Source: Pseudorasbora parva (taxonomy: Eukaryota; Chordata; Actinopteri; Cypriniformes; Gobionidae). Taken from it: a stretch of 64,000 nt of DNA. The stretch's first letter is position 1; each line of letters opens with the position of its first letter. Location of the stretch: positions 6,835,702 through 6,899,701 of the forward strand of contig NC_090178.1 of assembly GCF_024679245.1 (NCBI RefSeq), in the 5' to 3' direction. The notes under the pieces were generated by a model, which had not been told where the DNA came from, made no database searches, and worked only from the letters and a program-made list of their open reading frames with translations. This document shows positions 11,099 through 22,690 of this stretch, in pieces. The translations under genes and the position numbers were made by a program.

Positions 11099-11205
11099 AT
11101 CGGACCACACAGGCCAGCCTTCGCTCCCCACGTGTGCCCATGACCCTGTCGCCGGTTCACCACTGTTTCTTCCTTCGAGCACTTTTAATAGATATGACAA
11201 CTGGG
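11099..11205 (-). pseudogene. Tc1-like transposase fragment
   Basis: About 105 bp complementary to the N-terminal coding part of the Tc1 family also seen at 4489, 46747 and 62689: 'GGTTCACCACTG' and 'CACTTTTAATAGATA' mirror the WSKEGTV / RRQGHG region, followed by LARVVRS ('GGACCACACAGGCCAGCC'). Both ends are broken. Confidence 0.7.
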
Positions 11206-13099
11206 ACAACAGTTTAGGACCCAAGACCAGATGTGAAGAATGAAGACCAATAGTAAAATGCAATAAATTAAATCATTTGAATCACTAAAATTGATAACTG
11301 GAAATAAATAAAAAATGAAAATTAAATAAAAAATAAAAAACACAAAAATCATTACGTACTTATGAGAAACATCTGTAATAATAACATTAAATACAAATAA
11401 AATTAAACCTAAATAGTGATATGCATTAAAAAACGAATAGAAATGACAGAATGTGCATAACAATATGTAAAATAAATTAGCTAACTATAAACGAAACCTA
11501 AATAGTTATATATATTTTTTTAAACTAACAAAAGCACAGAAAATTCAATTCAATTAAAACTGAAAATATAAAAAAATGATGCAAAGTAACAGTGCATAAA
11601 ATACTTAAATAAACACTGCCATGTAATTGGTATGTAATGTATTCACATTTATGAACTAATAAAAAACTTTCAATGCAATGTCTGTAAAATGTAAATGAAA
11701 TGCGTATGTGGTCGATCTGTGTCTAGATATGCTTTCAAGGACGAATCGATAACTTTAATACGCTGGAAAGTACAGTAATCTGAGGCATACTGGAACGATA
11801 CTAATGTATTGCCAAAGTGCTGGCATGAATCAAAACCCTCTCAGGTCCAAATGAGCTCAAGCTGCTGCAGGCGCCAAAATTTATTTCATTGCTTTTCAAT
11901 TTGGAGGGCCATTTGTCCGTCTCTCAACGCCTGCAAAGCTGCTGTTTATTTTCTGTCTGTCAGAAAGATTGCATGTCCCGCAGGGCAGGTGAAAGGGGCC
12001 TGTGTCTGGTGGCCGAGTGGCTTGCGGGCGCTGTCGTCCGGACGGTGCATTTATTAACACCATGAACGTGGCTGTAGGTCCACGTTTGGATTTCAATAAA
12101 AGAAAAATGGGAGTTCGAGCGGAGCTCCATCCAAACTCAACACTCAAAGCTAATCATCGTCACCTCATGATTACCTCCCACTTTCCGTCCAACGCCTGTC
12201 TCAAACACCCGGCCGGGATCGAGCTGAATGTACGGTCCACCCAAAGCCACTGATCTCCTCACTAGCCTTGACTGATGGAAAACATTAAGAGCACATTGAA
12301 ATGTCATGTTAGTCTTCCACTCTCTTTGAGCTCACACAAGCAAATAACCGTGCCAAACTTCAGTGGCGAACACTTCCAAGAAGTGCAGATGAAAAAAAAC
12401 ATACTTGCACTTGAGAATATTTAGTCCACCAGAAAATGGATGGCTTGTGTTCAAGGGTGTATGAATGTTTCTTGTCTTTCACCACTGTAAAATACAATAT
12501 TTGCAGTGCCGCTCTGTATAGTCTGTAACTACAACAGACTGTGTTTTCATGAATTAAATGCACATTATGCAAAAACATTTTTGTTCAAAAATAACAATAC
12601 ATTTTTTTCCTCCTTTCAAAATGTGTTTTGTCTTACCCTAATTCAATATGGTAAGCCTTTTATAAGTGTTTATATTTTAGACCTGTCAGAATGGTTTTGG
12701 TGGGAAATTGTACAGTACATACGTCACTCGCCTGTGCGTGTCTCGTCATATCCGTAAACAGAGAAAAGATGTCACAATGAGTGAGAAAGGTTGACATGGA
12801 GCAGCGAAATCTCCAACCTCAGGGGAATCATCCTTAAACAAGCCAAACAGAGGAACATCTGCTGGGAAAAAAGAGAATATAAAAAAGCTTGTAATAAAAC
12901 CAGAATCAACATTGGCTCTGCTTTCCAGTTATTGATGGCAAGAACTGGGGGAAATGTTGTAAAAGCAGAGAAGACGTTTTATTATTCACCAAGTGAGTGA
13001 GGTACTTTACTGAACAGATAAATTGCTATATGAAACTCTAACAGAGGTAATTATAAAGCATTATCTATTGTAAAGGGTCATATTCATCTGCACAGTCAT
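11206..13099. other. AT-rich spacer
   Basis: 11206-11700 is very A/T-rich low-complexity DNA. 11780-12330 is more GC-balanced but shows no splice-bounded coding segment. 12330-13099 has no recognisable repeat. Confidence 0.4.
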
Positions 13100-13766
13100 T
13101 TAAAGGTGCACTATGTAGTATTTTTGTAAAATATCCAAAAACCACTAGTTCTTGTTCAGTTGAGTACCTACAATATTGTTTACAACTATTTGTAAATTGT
13201 GAGAAAATTGCTATTTTAACGAAGGACCGGGACGTTTCAGCATAGCGTTTGAGTGAGTCGCCTGTCAATTGCGTCATATCTGCACTACCTTGGTTTCGGG
13301 ATTCATTTTGAAGGAGCGCTTTTCTCTTAGCAGTGTGAACAAGTGAACGCACAGAGTAACATCATAACATCATTTTCAACACACTTAAATGTATCTAATA
13401 TGATAAACAGAGCTGCTTTACCTTATAATCATAACCGGAAGAGCGGATCAGTGCAGGCGCCTGACAAATGTGTCCCGTCCCGTCATAATAAAAGTCCCGG
13501 TACTCGCGAGCTGTGTGTTTGTGTAACAATCGTTCCAGGGACCGTGCTCAGCTCCACAACACTCGGTCCTGCTCTGCTTCACACTACAGTAACGTTAATA
13601 ACCGCATCTATGAACATGATTTCTGCCCGAGTCCTATTTTCCACCGGCTGTGAGGTGAAGACCACATGTCCCAAGATACTGCGCTCACACTTGGCGTCAT
13701 CAAACTACACCTTTGTTTAGAATAGGCGCCCTCTAGTGGACGGAAAGTTGCATAGTGCACCTTTAA
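13100..13766. mobile_element. TTAA miniature element (TTAAAGGTGCACTATG), copy 1
   Basis: Ends 'TTAAAGGTGCACTATG' and 'CATAGTGCACCTTTAA' are exact inverted repeats including the TTAA. The interior of about 630 bp is shared with copies at 15429-16091 and 40958-42326, including blocks such as 'GAGCTGCTTTACCTTATAAT' and 'ACATGATTTCTGCCCGAGTC'. A reading frame across the 3' half is partly open in all copies but has no known domain. Probably mobilised in trans. Confidence 0.9.
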
Positions 13767-14219
13767 GCAGATGCATATGTAAAATAACATGTTCATCAAC
13801 ATTCATGAAGCTAAAATAAAACTTTTTGTTTCGTTTTTTTTTAAGCATAGGGTCTGTTCTTTCTTTTGATATATTGAATGTTCAGATATTCTGGGGGCCA
13901 TGAAAATTAAAAATGCTTGCAGTGGCTGGCAACTTAAAAATAAAATAAAAAACGCTGGCGAGGAAAGAGTTAAACCATTTATAAATAAAATATTTATCAA
14001 CATCAGAGAGCCATGAACAATAATTAAACAAATGTGTTGTTAAATAATTAAAATATATACTTAAAATCTAATATATACTAGTTTAGTTTAGATATTTTTA
14101 GCACATTTTAAAACAACAAAAATTAAATCTAAAGTGCGATACAAGTAGAATAAAATTGATTTATAGGAACAGATTACTTCTAGCTAATATTTTGTTCTGT
14201 TAAAAAAAAGATTATTATG

Positions 14220-14274
<55 letters not shown>

Positions 14275-15428
14275 ATATATAAATACACATTTCATAATTT
14301 TTGTTGTAATTTGTAATTCCTTGTTATAGAAATTTGATCATAAAAATGTGTGCTATTATTATGGAGTAATATCAATAATTGTTACTAATTACTAATTATT
14401 TAATGTTATTTACATATTTATAATGATTTAATATATTTAAAAAACAATAATACATAAAATATTATATCATTCTGACTCTTAATTGTCACAAAAAATCTTG
14501 AGTTAAGTGGAGAATCAGATATGAGGTTTCAGATATGTGTCGCATCAGAATCACATAAGAAAGCGGCCCAAATCAGATGCTGAAACGAAGTGCTTTGCTC
14601 TCTATGCATGTGCAACAAGATTTGATCCTGCAATTAGGTGACGGTGTCAGTGGCTTTGGTCAACTCTACTCAAACCCGGTGTATTTATTATAGCTGGTGT
14701 AAAACGCAGGGCGTTTCTGTAAATGTCAGTCTCTTGGCACTCACACCACAGCAGATGGGGAACAAAGAGGAGAAGGAGAGATGAGGATGTCGGGAACGTC
14801 GGGCCGCGCTCCTGCCGCGCTCCCCTGATGAATAAAGATCTGGAGTTGTGCAAAGTTTGAGCCAAACGCGGCCAATGAACTCCAGCACACACCGTAAATC
14901 ACTGAGCCGCAGTCAGCAGGTCATGAACTTCACCATTCTTCTCATTTTGATCTCTTTTTCCCTCTTTCTGTCAGGGTGAGAATGAAAACACAAATGAGAT
15001 CTAATCAATGTTTCAATTGTTTCTAGACAGCAAGATTCAATAGAGTTTTTCTGATGTCTCCAGCTTTCAGATGTTTCTCATGAGGTTTTCAAACAGATTT
15101 TGATTCAAACTTTTTGACTTTACATTTACGTCTACATCTTCTCAACACAAAGTTCAAACCTAACGAAACTTGGACATTAGGATATTCTGACAATGGATCG
15201 AACCATTAGGGTGCGCTATACAGTAAATAAATAAATAAATAAAAAACAGCAAACTGATCAAGGTGAAATTGATGTCTTAAAATTAACAATTAGACATCAA
15301 TAAAAAATAGACACCAATCAAAACTTGCCAGCCTAATTTCCATTTTAAGCCAAGTGTTATTTTCATATTTTCATAACACATATTTCTTGAAACTATTTTT
15401 ATAAATATTATTTTCACTTAAATTTTAC
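13767..15428. other. AT-rich spacer between two miniature elements
   Basis: Contains (TA)n at 14222-14273 and a GC-richer stretch at 14650-14950. The overlapping minus-strand frames there lack motifs. Confidence 0.45.
14222..14273. repeat. (TA)n microsatellite
   Basis: About 52 bp of TA dinucleotides. Confidence 0.95.
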
Positions 15429-16091
15429 TTAAAGGTGCACTATGTAGTATTTTTGAAGTAAAATATCCAAAAACCACTAGCCCAGTGTTATATATTTTGT
15501 TCAGTTGAGTACCTACAATAACCCAAAGTTTCCAACTATTTGTAAATTGTGAGAAAATTGCTTTTTTAACGAAGGACCGGTACGTTTCAGCAAAGCGTTT
15601 GAGCGAGTCGCCTGTCCATTGCGTCATATCTGCGCTACCCTCGGTTTTGTGTTTTACTTGGCAGAAGCGCTTTTCTCTTAGCAGTGTGAACAAGTGAACA
15701 CACAGAGTAACGTCATAACATTATTTTCAACACACTTAAATGTATCTAATATGATAAACAGAGCTGCTTTACCTTATAATCATAACCGGAAGAGCGGATC
15801 AGTGCAGGAGCCCGGCGACTGTGTCCCGTCCCGTCATAATAAAACAATCGCTCCAGCGGCCGTGCTCAGCTCCACAACACTCGGTCCTTCTCTGCTTTAC
15901 ACTACAGTAACGTTAATAACCGCATCCATGAACATGATTTCTGCCCGAGTCCTGTTTTCCACCGGCTGTGAGGTGAAGACCACATGTCCCAAGATACTGC
16001 GCTCACACTTGGCGTCATCAAACTACACCTTTTTACACCGTTTTGAATAGGTGACCTCTAGTGGACGGAAAGTTGCATAGTGCACCTTTAA
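15429..16091. mobile_element. TTAA miniature element (TTAAAGGTGCACTATG), copy 2
   Basis: Same termini and internal order as 13100-13766 and in the same orientation. Differences include loss of about 35 bp near 15840 ('AAGTCCCGGTACTCGCGAGC' is absent) and an inserted 'CCCAGTGTTATATA' near 15480. This is an independent insertion: flanks outside the TTAA differ from copy 1. Confidence 0.9.
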
Positions 16092-17005
16092 AGTTTTAGA
16101 TTTTTTTGGTCTGTTTTTTTATTATTTTGTTTTAGTTTCTATGAAATAAAACAATATTTATTTAAACAATAATTCTGTCCACATTGATTAATCCATCTCT
16201 TTGGCAGATGTTAGTCAATGCATTTTCAGGTGTGACCCATAATGCCTTATTGTGATTTTCTTTTTGGCTCCTAAAGTATTTTCTCACTAGCATGAATGAA
16301 TGAAACATCCATTCAGCTGAAGTTGATCCTTTAACGAAGCATAATGGAAACATTCACCTGGTCTCCTAAGCAAAGAAAGAGCAACAACTGAGCAATAACA
16401 TTTTCCTCTGGGTTTGTGTTTTCTGTCAAAAGTTGGTGGTTTAAAGAAATGATCTGAGCTTGTTTAAATTTACACATCATCTGCATGTGTGTGATCGAAA
16501 GACAGAAAAACAGAGAAAAAGAAAGAATGAATGAAAAGGAAATGTGTGTGTGGTTTTCTGCAAAGTTTGTTTATAATTCATAATTGCTTTGGCCTGGGGA
16601 CGTGCCAGCTGTATGAAACCAATTCCATCTGTTGAAATCACGAATGCGAGGTATGAGACAGGAATACGCACAGGCTATAAATGCAGGAAAGCGTGCAGAC
16701 AAACTCAAGCTCGCAATCATGCATGCGCACATACGTATAAACATGCGCATTCTCAACACACCTTCGGGCCATCTGTAATGCGGCTCATTGCTCTCACCGC
16801 TCTTCTAGTCATGGTCAGGATCAAACGCAACGCTCGTATAGCACAACACACACTCAAACTGTTTCAGGGATGTTCGAATCACTCAAGTATTGTAAAGGTC
16901 CCATAAATATTTTATCCAGATTAAAAACAGCATTCCAAAAGAGAAGGCATGGTGCTCGCAACAATTTGAGTTCAAGGAAATGCATGATCTGGTCAAATGT
17001 ATTCC
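16092..17005. other. Spacer without recognisable features
   Basis: No repeat termini or exon signals recognised. Several short frames overlap on both strands, which is typical of non-coding DNA. Confidence 0.4.
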
Positions 17006-18197
17006 TTAAAGGGGGGGTGAAATGCTGTTTCATGCATACTGATCTTTTTATACTGTTAAAGACTTGGAATCCCATACTAAACATAGACAAAGTTTCAAAA
17101 GTTAAGGTGGACGTTTGATGGGAGTATTTCTTTGTCAAAAATACTACTTCCGGTTAGTCATAAGTTTCGGCAAGTTTTTTGAGATCATGCGTCCCCTTTG
17201 ACGTTAATGGGGGCGGAATTTCCTTGTATGGGCCTTACGGACAATTCTACCGGAAGCGCGTGAGAGAGAGAGAGGGAGAGAGCGAAAGTAACAGCCTACG
17301 CCCATCAAAGCGCTGGCTTGTAGGATGCTGGACAGGTGATGTGCACATAACAATGTCACCAAAAAAGTGCGTTTTTGGTTGCCAGACCAAGACAGTCCTG
17401 CACAGATTCCCCCAAACCCCGCGTTAAGGTAACAGTGGATGTAATTTGCTTTTCCGGATCAGCAACTGAGTTGCGCGAATGTTTATATCTGTTCGCTGCA
17501 TTTCGGTGCCGACTGTTTCATAAACAAGGCCCAGCTCGACGCCGGATTTTCCCAATCGCCTAATGCTGAATGATGGAGCAGTCCCAACGTTAGAAGGGTG
17601 AGTGAGACTGCTTCAAATGTCTGTGTTTTTTTTAGTCCGCTTACTGTCTACACAAACCACGCGTAAACACACAAACACACGTGCACAACTGCACTTCCCA
17701 CATGTACACCTTCAAAGACAAAAATACGACGATATAATTCAAGTATAAATATGTAAATAACACAAGCCGCTAAGCATATTATATAGTTAGTGTATAACTT
17801 GTACCACATAGAGACGTCCTGCTCTAGTCGTTTTTGCTGCTGCTCCTGTTAAACTGCAGCCTCTGGGTCTGATTCCGGATCATAGATGTATGGCTGTATC
17901 TGATTAAAAGCCATATTTTTATTTTGAATAAAGTTTTTTTCCCGCTGTTGACACAGCTTTACGACGCACTCGACTCAACATAGCAGCAGCGAGCACACGT
18001 CATTATTTAGCTCCGCTCACACGACACGCCCCCACCCGCTCGGCTTTTTTCGGAAAGACTCGGAACAGCGCATCTTTCTTATATAATTATTAAAAAAATA
18101 AAGACTTTTCGGAGATATGCAGGATGCAATGCTACTCTATAGGTACTCAAGATTGACATGACACTGACTGAAACTGAGTGTTTCACCCCCCCTTTAA
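17006..18197 (+). mobile_element. TTAA element carrying a THAP exon (Kolobok-like deletion derivative)
   Basis: Bounded by TTAA (17006-17009, 18194-18197). Terminal repeats are short and C/G-rich: 'TTAAAGGGGGGGTGAAA' at the left and 'TTTCACCCCCCCTTTAA' at the right. The 1.19-kb interior holds a decayed THAP zinc-finger coding exon (17353-17597) with a splice donor. The rest is non-coding, with a (GA)-rich stretch near 17262 and an AATAAA at about 17926. A THAP domain plus a TTAA duplication fits the Kolobok superfamily. I infer an internally deleted relative of an autonomous element that kept its 5' exon. Confidence 0.75.
17353..17597 (+). pseudogene. Decayed THAP zinc-finger domain (transposase first exon)
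   Basis: ATG at 17353 opens MSPKKCVFGC then VLHRFPQTP, the N-terminal C-x3-C part of a THAP domain. The chain continues in a shifted frame through R-stop-QWM-stop-FAFPDQQLSCANVY (about 17425-17484) and ICSLHF (C-x2-H pair, TGT at 17490 and CAT at 17499). GADCFINKAQLDAGFSQ follows, then after one extra base RLMLNDGAVPTLEG, the AVPT box that closes THAP domains. All landmark residues (two Cys, Trp, Cys-x2-His, Phe, AVPT) are visible in order over about 82 codons, the usual domain length. The exon ends at a canonical GTGAGT donor (17598). Two in-frame stops (both CAA-to-TAA type by appearance) and two frameshifts make it non-functional. THAP domains bind DNA. The host element suggests it came from a transposase, not a cellular THAP gene. 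Confidence 0.8.
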
Positions 18198-18827
18198 AAC
18201 GTTTTTTAGAAGTAGGGCTTCAACTTCATTTTCAGCTTCTTTCCTACATGGGCAAATGCATTTTTGTCTCAGTGCATGCATTGTTTTAGTTTAGCTTAGC
18301 TTAGCATAATGAATGGAATCCTATGTTGCCAGCTAGCATGTCCTGAGTAAAAGTATTCAAAAAAGCCCTCCACCTTATTACTTCTTGTGGCCTGCGTATT
18401 CACAACGAGTACAAATAGCGATGCAGATTAAGACTAGGAGATTTAGGCAGATTGACTTGGGTCTATATTATGGGGAAGTACAGGTGAAGCACTGCTACTT
18501 GAGCGCAGAGATATCACGGCTCTCATCCTCACGTCCTCCGGCTGTTGAGCGATCGCAATGTGTTGCGTGATATCTCTGCGTATTAAAATCCTGTGCTTCG
18601 CAGGCCACAAGAAGAAATTAGGCGTTTATTTTTTTTGATCACTTTTACTCAGTACATGCTAGCCGGCAACATAAGATTTCAGTCATTATGCTAAGCTAAG
18701 TTAGCGGTGACACTGTCAAACTAAAACAATGGATGCACTGAGACAAAAATGCATTTGCCCACATATCTAAATGTAGGAAAGAAGTTGAATAAGCCCTATT
18801 TCTAAAAACAGTGGAGTGTTCCTTTAA
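18194..18827. mobile_element. Fold-back TTAA miniature element, left tip lost
   Basis: Two long inverted arms: 'CTTTCCTACATGGGCAAATG' near 18240 faces its mirror near 18760, and 'CTTCTTGTGGCCTGCG' near 18382 faces 'CGCAGGCCACAAGAAG' near 18599. The loop lies around 18500. The right end is 'GGAGTGTTCCTTTAA' (TTAA 18824-18827). The left end lacks the matching 15 bp or so and begins directly at the TTAA of the THAP element, so the two abut. Confidence 0.8.
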
Positions 18828-19017
18828 ATACAATGCAAAAATTAAACAAGCCAGCAACAAGTTCAATCTAACACCAAAATGACCTGCGCTGTCCATATGT
18901 CATGCAGACAGAACTCCTCAGAGAAGCACAGGTTTCAACAGACTTCAGCACTGGCAAGCAGCCAAATAGCGATACCCAAGTGTTTGTAGCATTTGGCTGT
19001 GTGTGGGGAGTTGTTAG

Positions 19018-19311
19018 CGTTTGTTGTCACGTTGTTTTCACGTTTTTGTCAAGTTTGTTGTCACGTGTTGTCACGTTTGTTGTTACGTTTGTTGTCACGC
19101 GTTGTCACATTTGTTGTCACGTTTGTTGTCATGTTTGTTCTCATGTTGTTGTCATGTGTTGTCACGTGTTGTCAAGAGTTTTCACGTTTGTTGTCACGTT
19201 GTTGTCACGTGTCACGTTTGTTGTCACATGTTGCCACGTTGTTGTCACGTGTTGTCACGTTGTTGTCACGTTGTTATCACGTGTTGTCACGTTATTGTCA
19301 CATGTTTTCAC
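19018..19311 (+). repeat. GTTGTCAC satellite, left block
   Basis: Tandem variants of GTTGTCAC with 8-12 bp periods (GTTGTTGTCAC, GTGTTGTCAC, GTTTGTTGTCAC). It continues after an insertion at 19836. All three plus-strand frames are open because the unit lacks stops; the Cys/His/Val/Leu-rich translations are artefacts. Confidence 0.95.
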
Positions 19312-19835
19312 CATAGACTGTAAAAAAATATGGACGTAGTGTCCGTGACGTCACCCATAGGATTCTGATAAGCCGTTCTGAAGCTTAAAGTATGGGCGAG
19401 CTGGGCGTTGCCATCTTGTGAGCGAGTCATCGCGTGTCACTCCCGGATAACAGAAAATGGGCAAAAAGATGGGATGTGCGCGGAGCCGTCGGTGACGCAA
19501 TAACTATAGACGGCAGATAAATGGCTATCCACTTGTAACCACGCCCTTAATTATGCAGAACCTTAAGGCTTTATATAACGTAAACGAATGAGTTATAAAA
19601 AAATTCACCCTCCTCAGAGTTGTCATGAAGATCAAAATTAGCCTTATAAGCCAAAACCACAATTTGTACCAGGCTGTAAACATGTTTTTTTCTGCTTTAA
19701 AGTTGAGAATTTTAACATGGGGCTCAATGAGATTCTGCTCCCTTCTGGAGCCTGTCTCTAGTGGCTAGGTTAGGAATTACAGTTTACATTACTTCCGTAT
19801 TGGCTTCAAGAGAGATCGCGGGAGGTTGCCGCTTG
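19312..19835. mobile_element. hAT-like non-autonomous element with 8-bp target duplication
   Basis: Starts 'CATAGACTGTAAAAAAATAT' and ends 'GAGGTTGCCGCTTG'. It is flanked on both sides by GTTTTCAC (19304-19311 and 19836-19843), an exact 8-bp duplication taken from the satellite it entered. CA...TG ends plus 8 bp fit hAT. The blocks 'TGTCCGTGACGTCACCCATA' and 'GTACCAGGCTGTAAACATG' recall a common teleost repeat. No transposase frame. Confidence 0.85.
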
Positions 19836-20577
19836 GTTTTCACGTTGTTGTAACGTTGTTGTCACGTGTTGTCACGTTGTTATCACGTGTTGTCACGTTT
19901 GTTGTCACGTTATTGTCACGTGTTTTCACGTTGTTGTCACGTTGTTGTCACGTGTTGTCACGTTTGTTGTCACGTTGTTGTCACGTGTTGTCACGTTGTT
20001 GTCACGTGTTGTCACGTTATTGTCACGTGTTTTCACATTGTTTTCACATTGTTGTCACGTGTTGTCACGTGTTGTCACGTGCTGTCACATGTTTTCACGC
20101 TGTTGTCACGTAGCTGTCACGTGCTGTCACGTTGTTGTCACGTGCTGTCACGTTCTTGTCACGTGTTGTCACGTTGTTGTCACGTGTTGTCACGTTGTTG
20201 TCACGTGCTGTCACGTTGTTGTCACGTGCTGTCACGTTGTTGTCACGTGTTGTCATGTTTGTTGTCACGTTTTGTCACGTGTTGTCACGTTGTTGTCACG
20301 TTGTTGTCACGTGTTGTCACATGTTTTCACGTTGTTGTCACGTAGTTGTCACGTGTTGTCACGTGTTGTCACGTGTTGTCACGTTGTTGTCACGTGCTGT
20401 CACGTTCTTGTCACGTGTTGTCACGTTGTTGTCACGTTGTTGTCACGTGCTGTCACGTGTTGTCACGTGTTGTCACGTTGTTGTCACGTGCTGTCACGTT
20501 GTTGTCACGTGTTGTCATGTTTGTTGTCACGTTGTTGTCACGTATTGTCACGTTTGTTGTCACGTTGTTGTCACGCT
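19836..20577 (+). repeat. GTTGTCAC satellite, right block
   Basis: Continuation of the satellite for about 740 bp, more homogeneous than the left block. Alternating GTTGTTGTCAC and GTGTTGTCAC or GTGCTGTCAC units create nearly 30 CACGTG palindromes. Ends abruptly at 'GCTGTATTTATTCGCTGC'. Confidence 0.95.
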
Positions 20578-20620
20578 GTATTTATTCGCTGCTTTTGGCT
20601 GTGATATTTCCCCATAATGA
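20575..20620 (+). repeat. 46-bp direct repeat, copy 1
   Basis: 'GCTGTATTTATTCGCTGC' to 'CCCATAATGA' repeats at 20815-20860 with a single T/C difference, exactly 240 bp apart. Copy 1 adjoins the end of the satellite. Confidence 0.9.
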
Positions 20621-20814
20621 ATAGAAATATGTATTTGAATAATGCATCTTAGAATTATGCATTCAATATCTTAAAATGCAGCTCACTATGTTTGAGAAGA
20701 GATCCTTTGTGTTTCACTGATTTCACTGGATATTTGATTCTCTCCAGTAATTCTTATAATTTAATGAACGGCTCTTTTTCATCTCCCCAACCGACTGTTA
20801 TCAGCCCGGCTGCG

Positions 20815-20860
20815 GCTGTATTTATTCGCTGCCTTTGGCTGTGATATTTCCCCATAATGA
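20815..20860 (+). repeat. 46-bp direct repeat, copy 2
   Basis: Partner of 20575-20620. The 194 bp between them show no repeat signature. Confidence 0.9.
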
Positions 20861-22690
20861 TTCCGAGAAAAACGAAAAAGCCATTTCAAATTTCTCCAGC
20901 CAAAGCAGGACATAAACTCGTTTCCTCTGATCTGCATTTGAGAGATTGAGCGAGCGCGAGTGGGAAGAAGTTTCAGATGAGAAAGAGGCAGAGCCATTTT
21001 CCGTGTAAACGCTGATTCCAGCCAACTCCTGCCCTCTGACCCTGTTGTGTATCTTTGATCTCTGTACCAAGAGAAAATATAAATCAATGACGACGAGGAT
21101 GGCCCTCGGTTGCTGGTAGATCTCACCTGGATTCATTCCAGTGTTAGTCTTTTAAGGATCGTGAAATGATTGGATCACTCATCATTTTGTCGACTTTTAA
21201 GCTAACTTGTTGTACAGCCAAAATTGAGATTTATCAAGCATTACATTGGAGTAAAGATTTGTTTTTGAAGTTCAGTTATTTATTTGTTGGTTGGTAACTT
21301 TACTGGGAATTGAACTAAAACATGGTTTAAAATCAAAAATATCTGACCCTTGCTGATACAATGTGAGTGATTTATTATTATCTGGACAGGGTCTGATATA
21401 GCTATATAGCTTAAATATTATATATTTTTATCCAGTCCGGATAATAATAAATTGATGCAATAATAAAATGATAAGTTTAACTTGATTGATGAATTGATCA
21501 TCATCAATGTTTGCTGCCTACTTTCTCTTTAAAAAATGAATGAAATGAGAATCCCTCTTTATCGCTGTCACGTGACATTCACACGCATGTACACATGCAT
21601 TACTGCTGCCTTAAATTCACAGGCTGTCATAATTATTATAAATACTATTTCCTTGGTAAAAACCTAGATACAAGTCAAAATTTGAATGCAATGGGCTCGT
21701 AATCAGAACTTTAGAAGCGGGAAGTAAATTTCCGATAGCATGTGAAGGAACCATTACTAGCATTACTTGAGCCTTTTAACAATGACCAAAAATCCAGATT
21801 TTAGTGTTTAGATTTCAGTCAGATGACCAGATATCAGATTTGAACATGCCAAAAATAATCTCATATGTGCTTCACTGTTACACACAAATGTTGCCAAAGA
21901 AAGTGTATTTTCATGAAACCTCACCGTCAATTTAAAGGTTTCATTGCAAAGTGAGCAAAACAAAGAACAAGGCAAGTAAATATGGGCACCTAGATGGAAA
22001 AGAACAAACTTAACTTACGAAATATGACACTCTGCATTTCTTCAGCGAACAAAGATGCCTTTCAGCAAACTGCCCTGAAATAAGGTTCATATTAAAGCTC
22101 ATTTTCAGCATGGAAAGGATCCAAATCCAAAATGTTCCAGAAATTATGAAAATTAGAGATGAATAAAATCTGCTGGAACAAAGAGGAGACTGGGAAGGAA
22201 TGCTGACCGGAAAAGCCTGGAAGTTCATCCGCTTCTCCAGCAACGGATGGAAAGGAACAGTAGTAAGGAACAAAGTGGTAATCGGCACAGTGATAGCGTC
22301 ATTATCAAGATGGGCGTTCACTCAAAGTGTTCTCAGGACTGGAACCAACAGGTTATCTCTATCAAGCAAAGGTTTTCCTTTCTTTCCTGAGAACTAAAAT
22401 TCCTGCTAAAGATGATGATCTGTTTGTGAATGTGTGTGTGTGTGTGTTCCTGGCAGGCCGTCAGATCTAAAATCTCTGAAATGGGTTTTGAAATACTACA
22501 GAGCCCCTAAAGGGACATGGCGATGTAAAAAAAAAAAAAAGAGGATATTTTTGTGTTCTCTCGTAAAACTTTTGCAATTGTCGAGAAACTTTTGTGATGG
22601 AAATAAAGAGGTGGGGGAAAAAGCAGTTTTTTGGAGGATCAAAATATTGATTTTTTTACGAGAGAGTGCACGTTTTGAGAGCAAACTGTT
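20861..22690. other. Spacer without recognisable features
   Basis: Non-repetitive-looking DNA. The 103-115-residue minus-strand frames at 20779-21136 and 22010-22321 overlap alternative frames of similar length and have no motifs. Confidence 0.4.

Noticed and set aside
13343..16050. Open frames of 125 and 118 residues shared by two TTAA elements (MINRAALPYNHN...)
   Set aside because: Similarity reflects shared element DNA. The third copy at 41292 diverges in frame, and no known domain or codon-like substitution pattern is apparent.
18902..20624. Long plus-strand frames of 92-220 residues rich in Cys, His, Val, Leu
   Set aside because: All three frames are open at once because GTTGTCAC repeats have no stops; this is satellite DNA.
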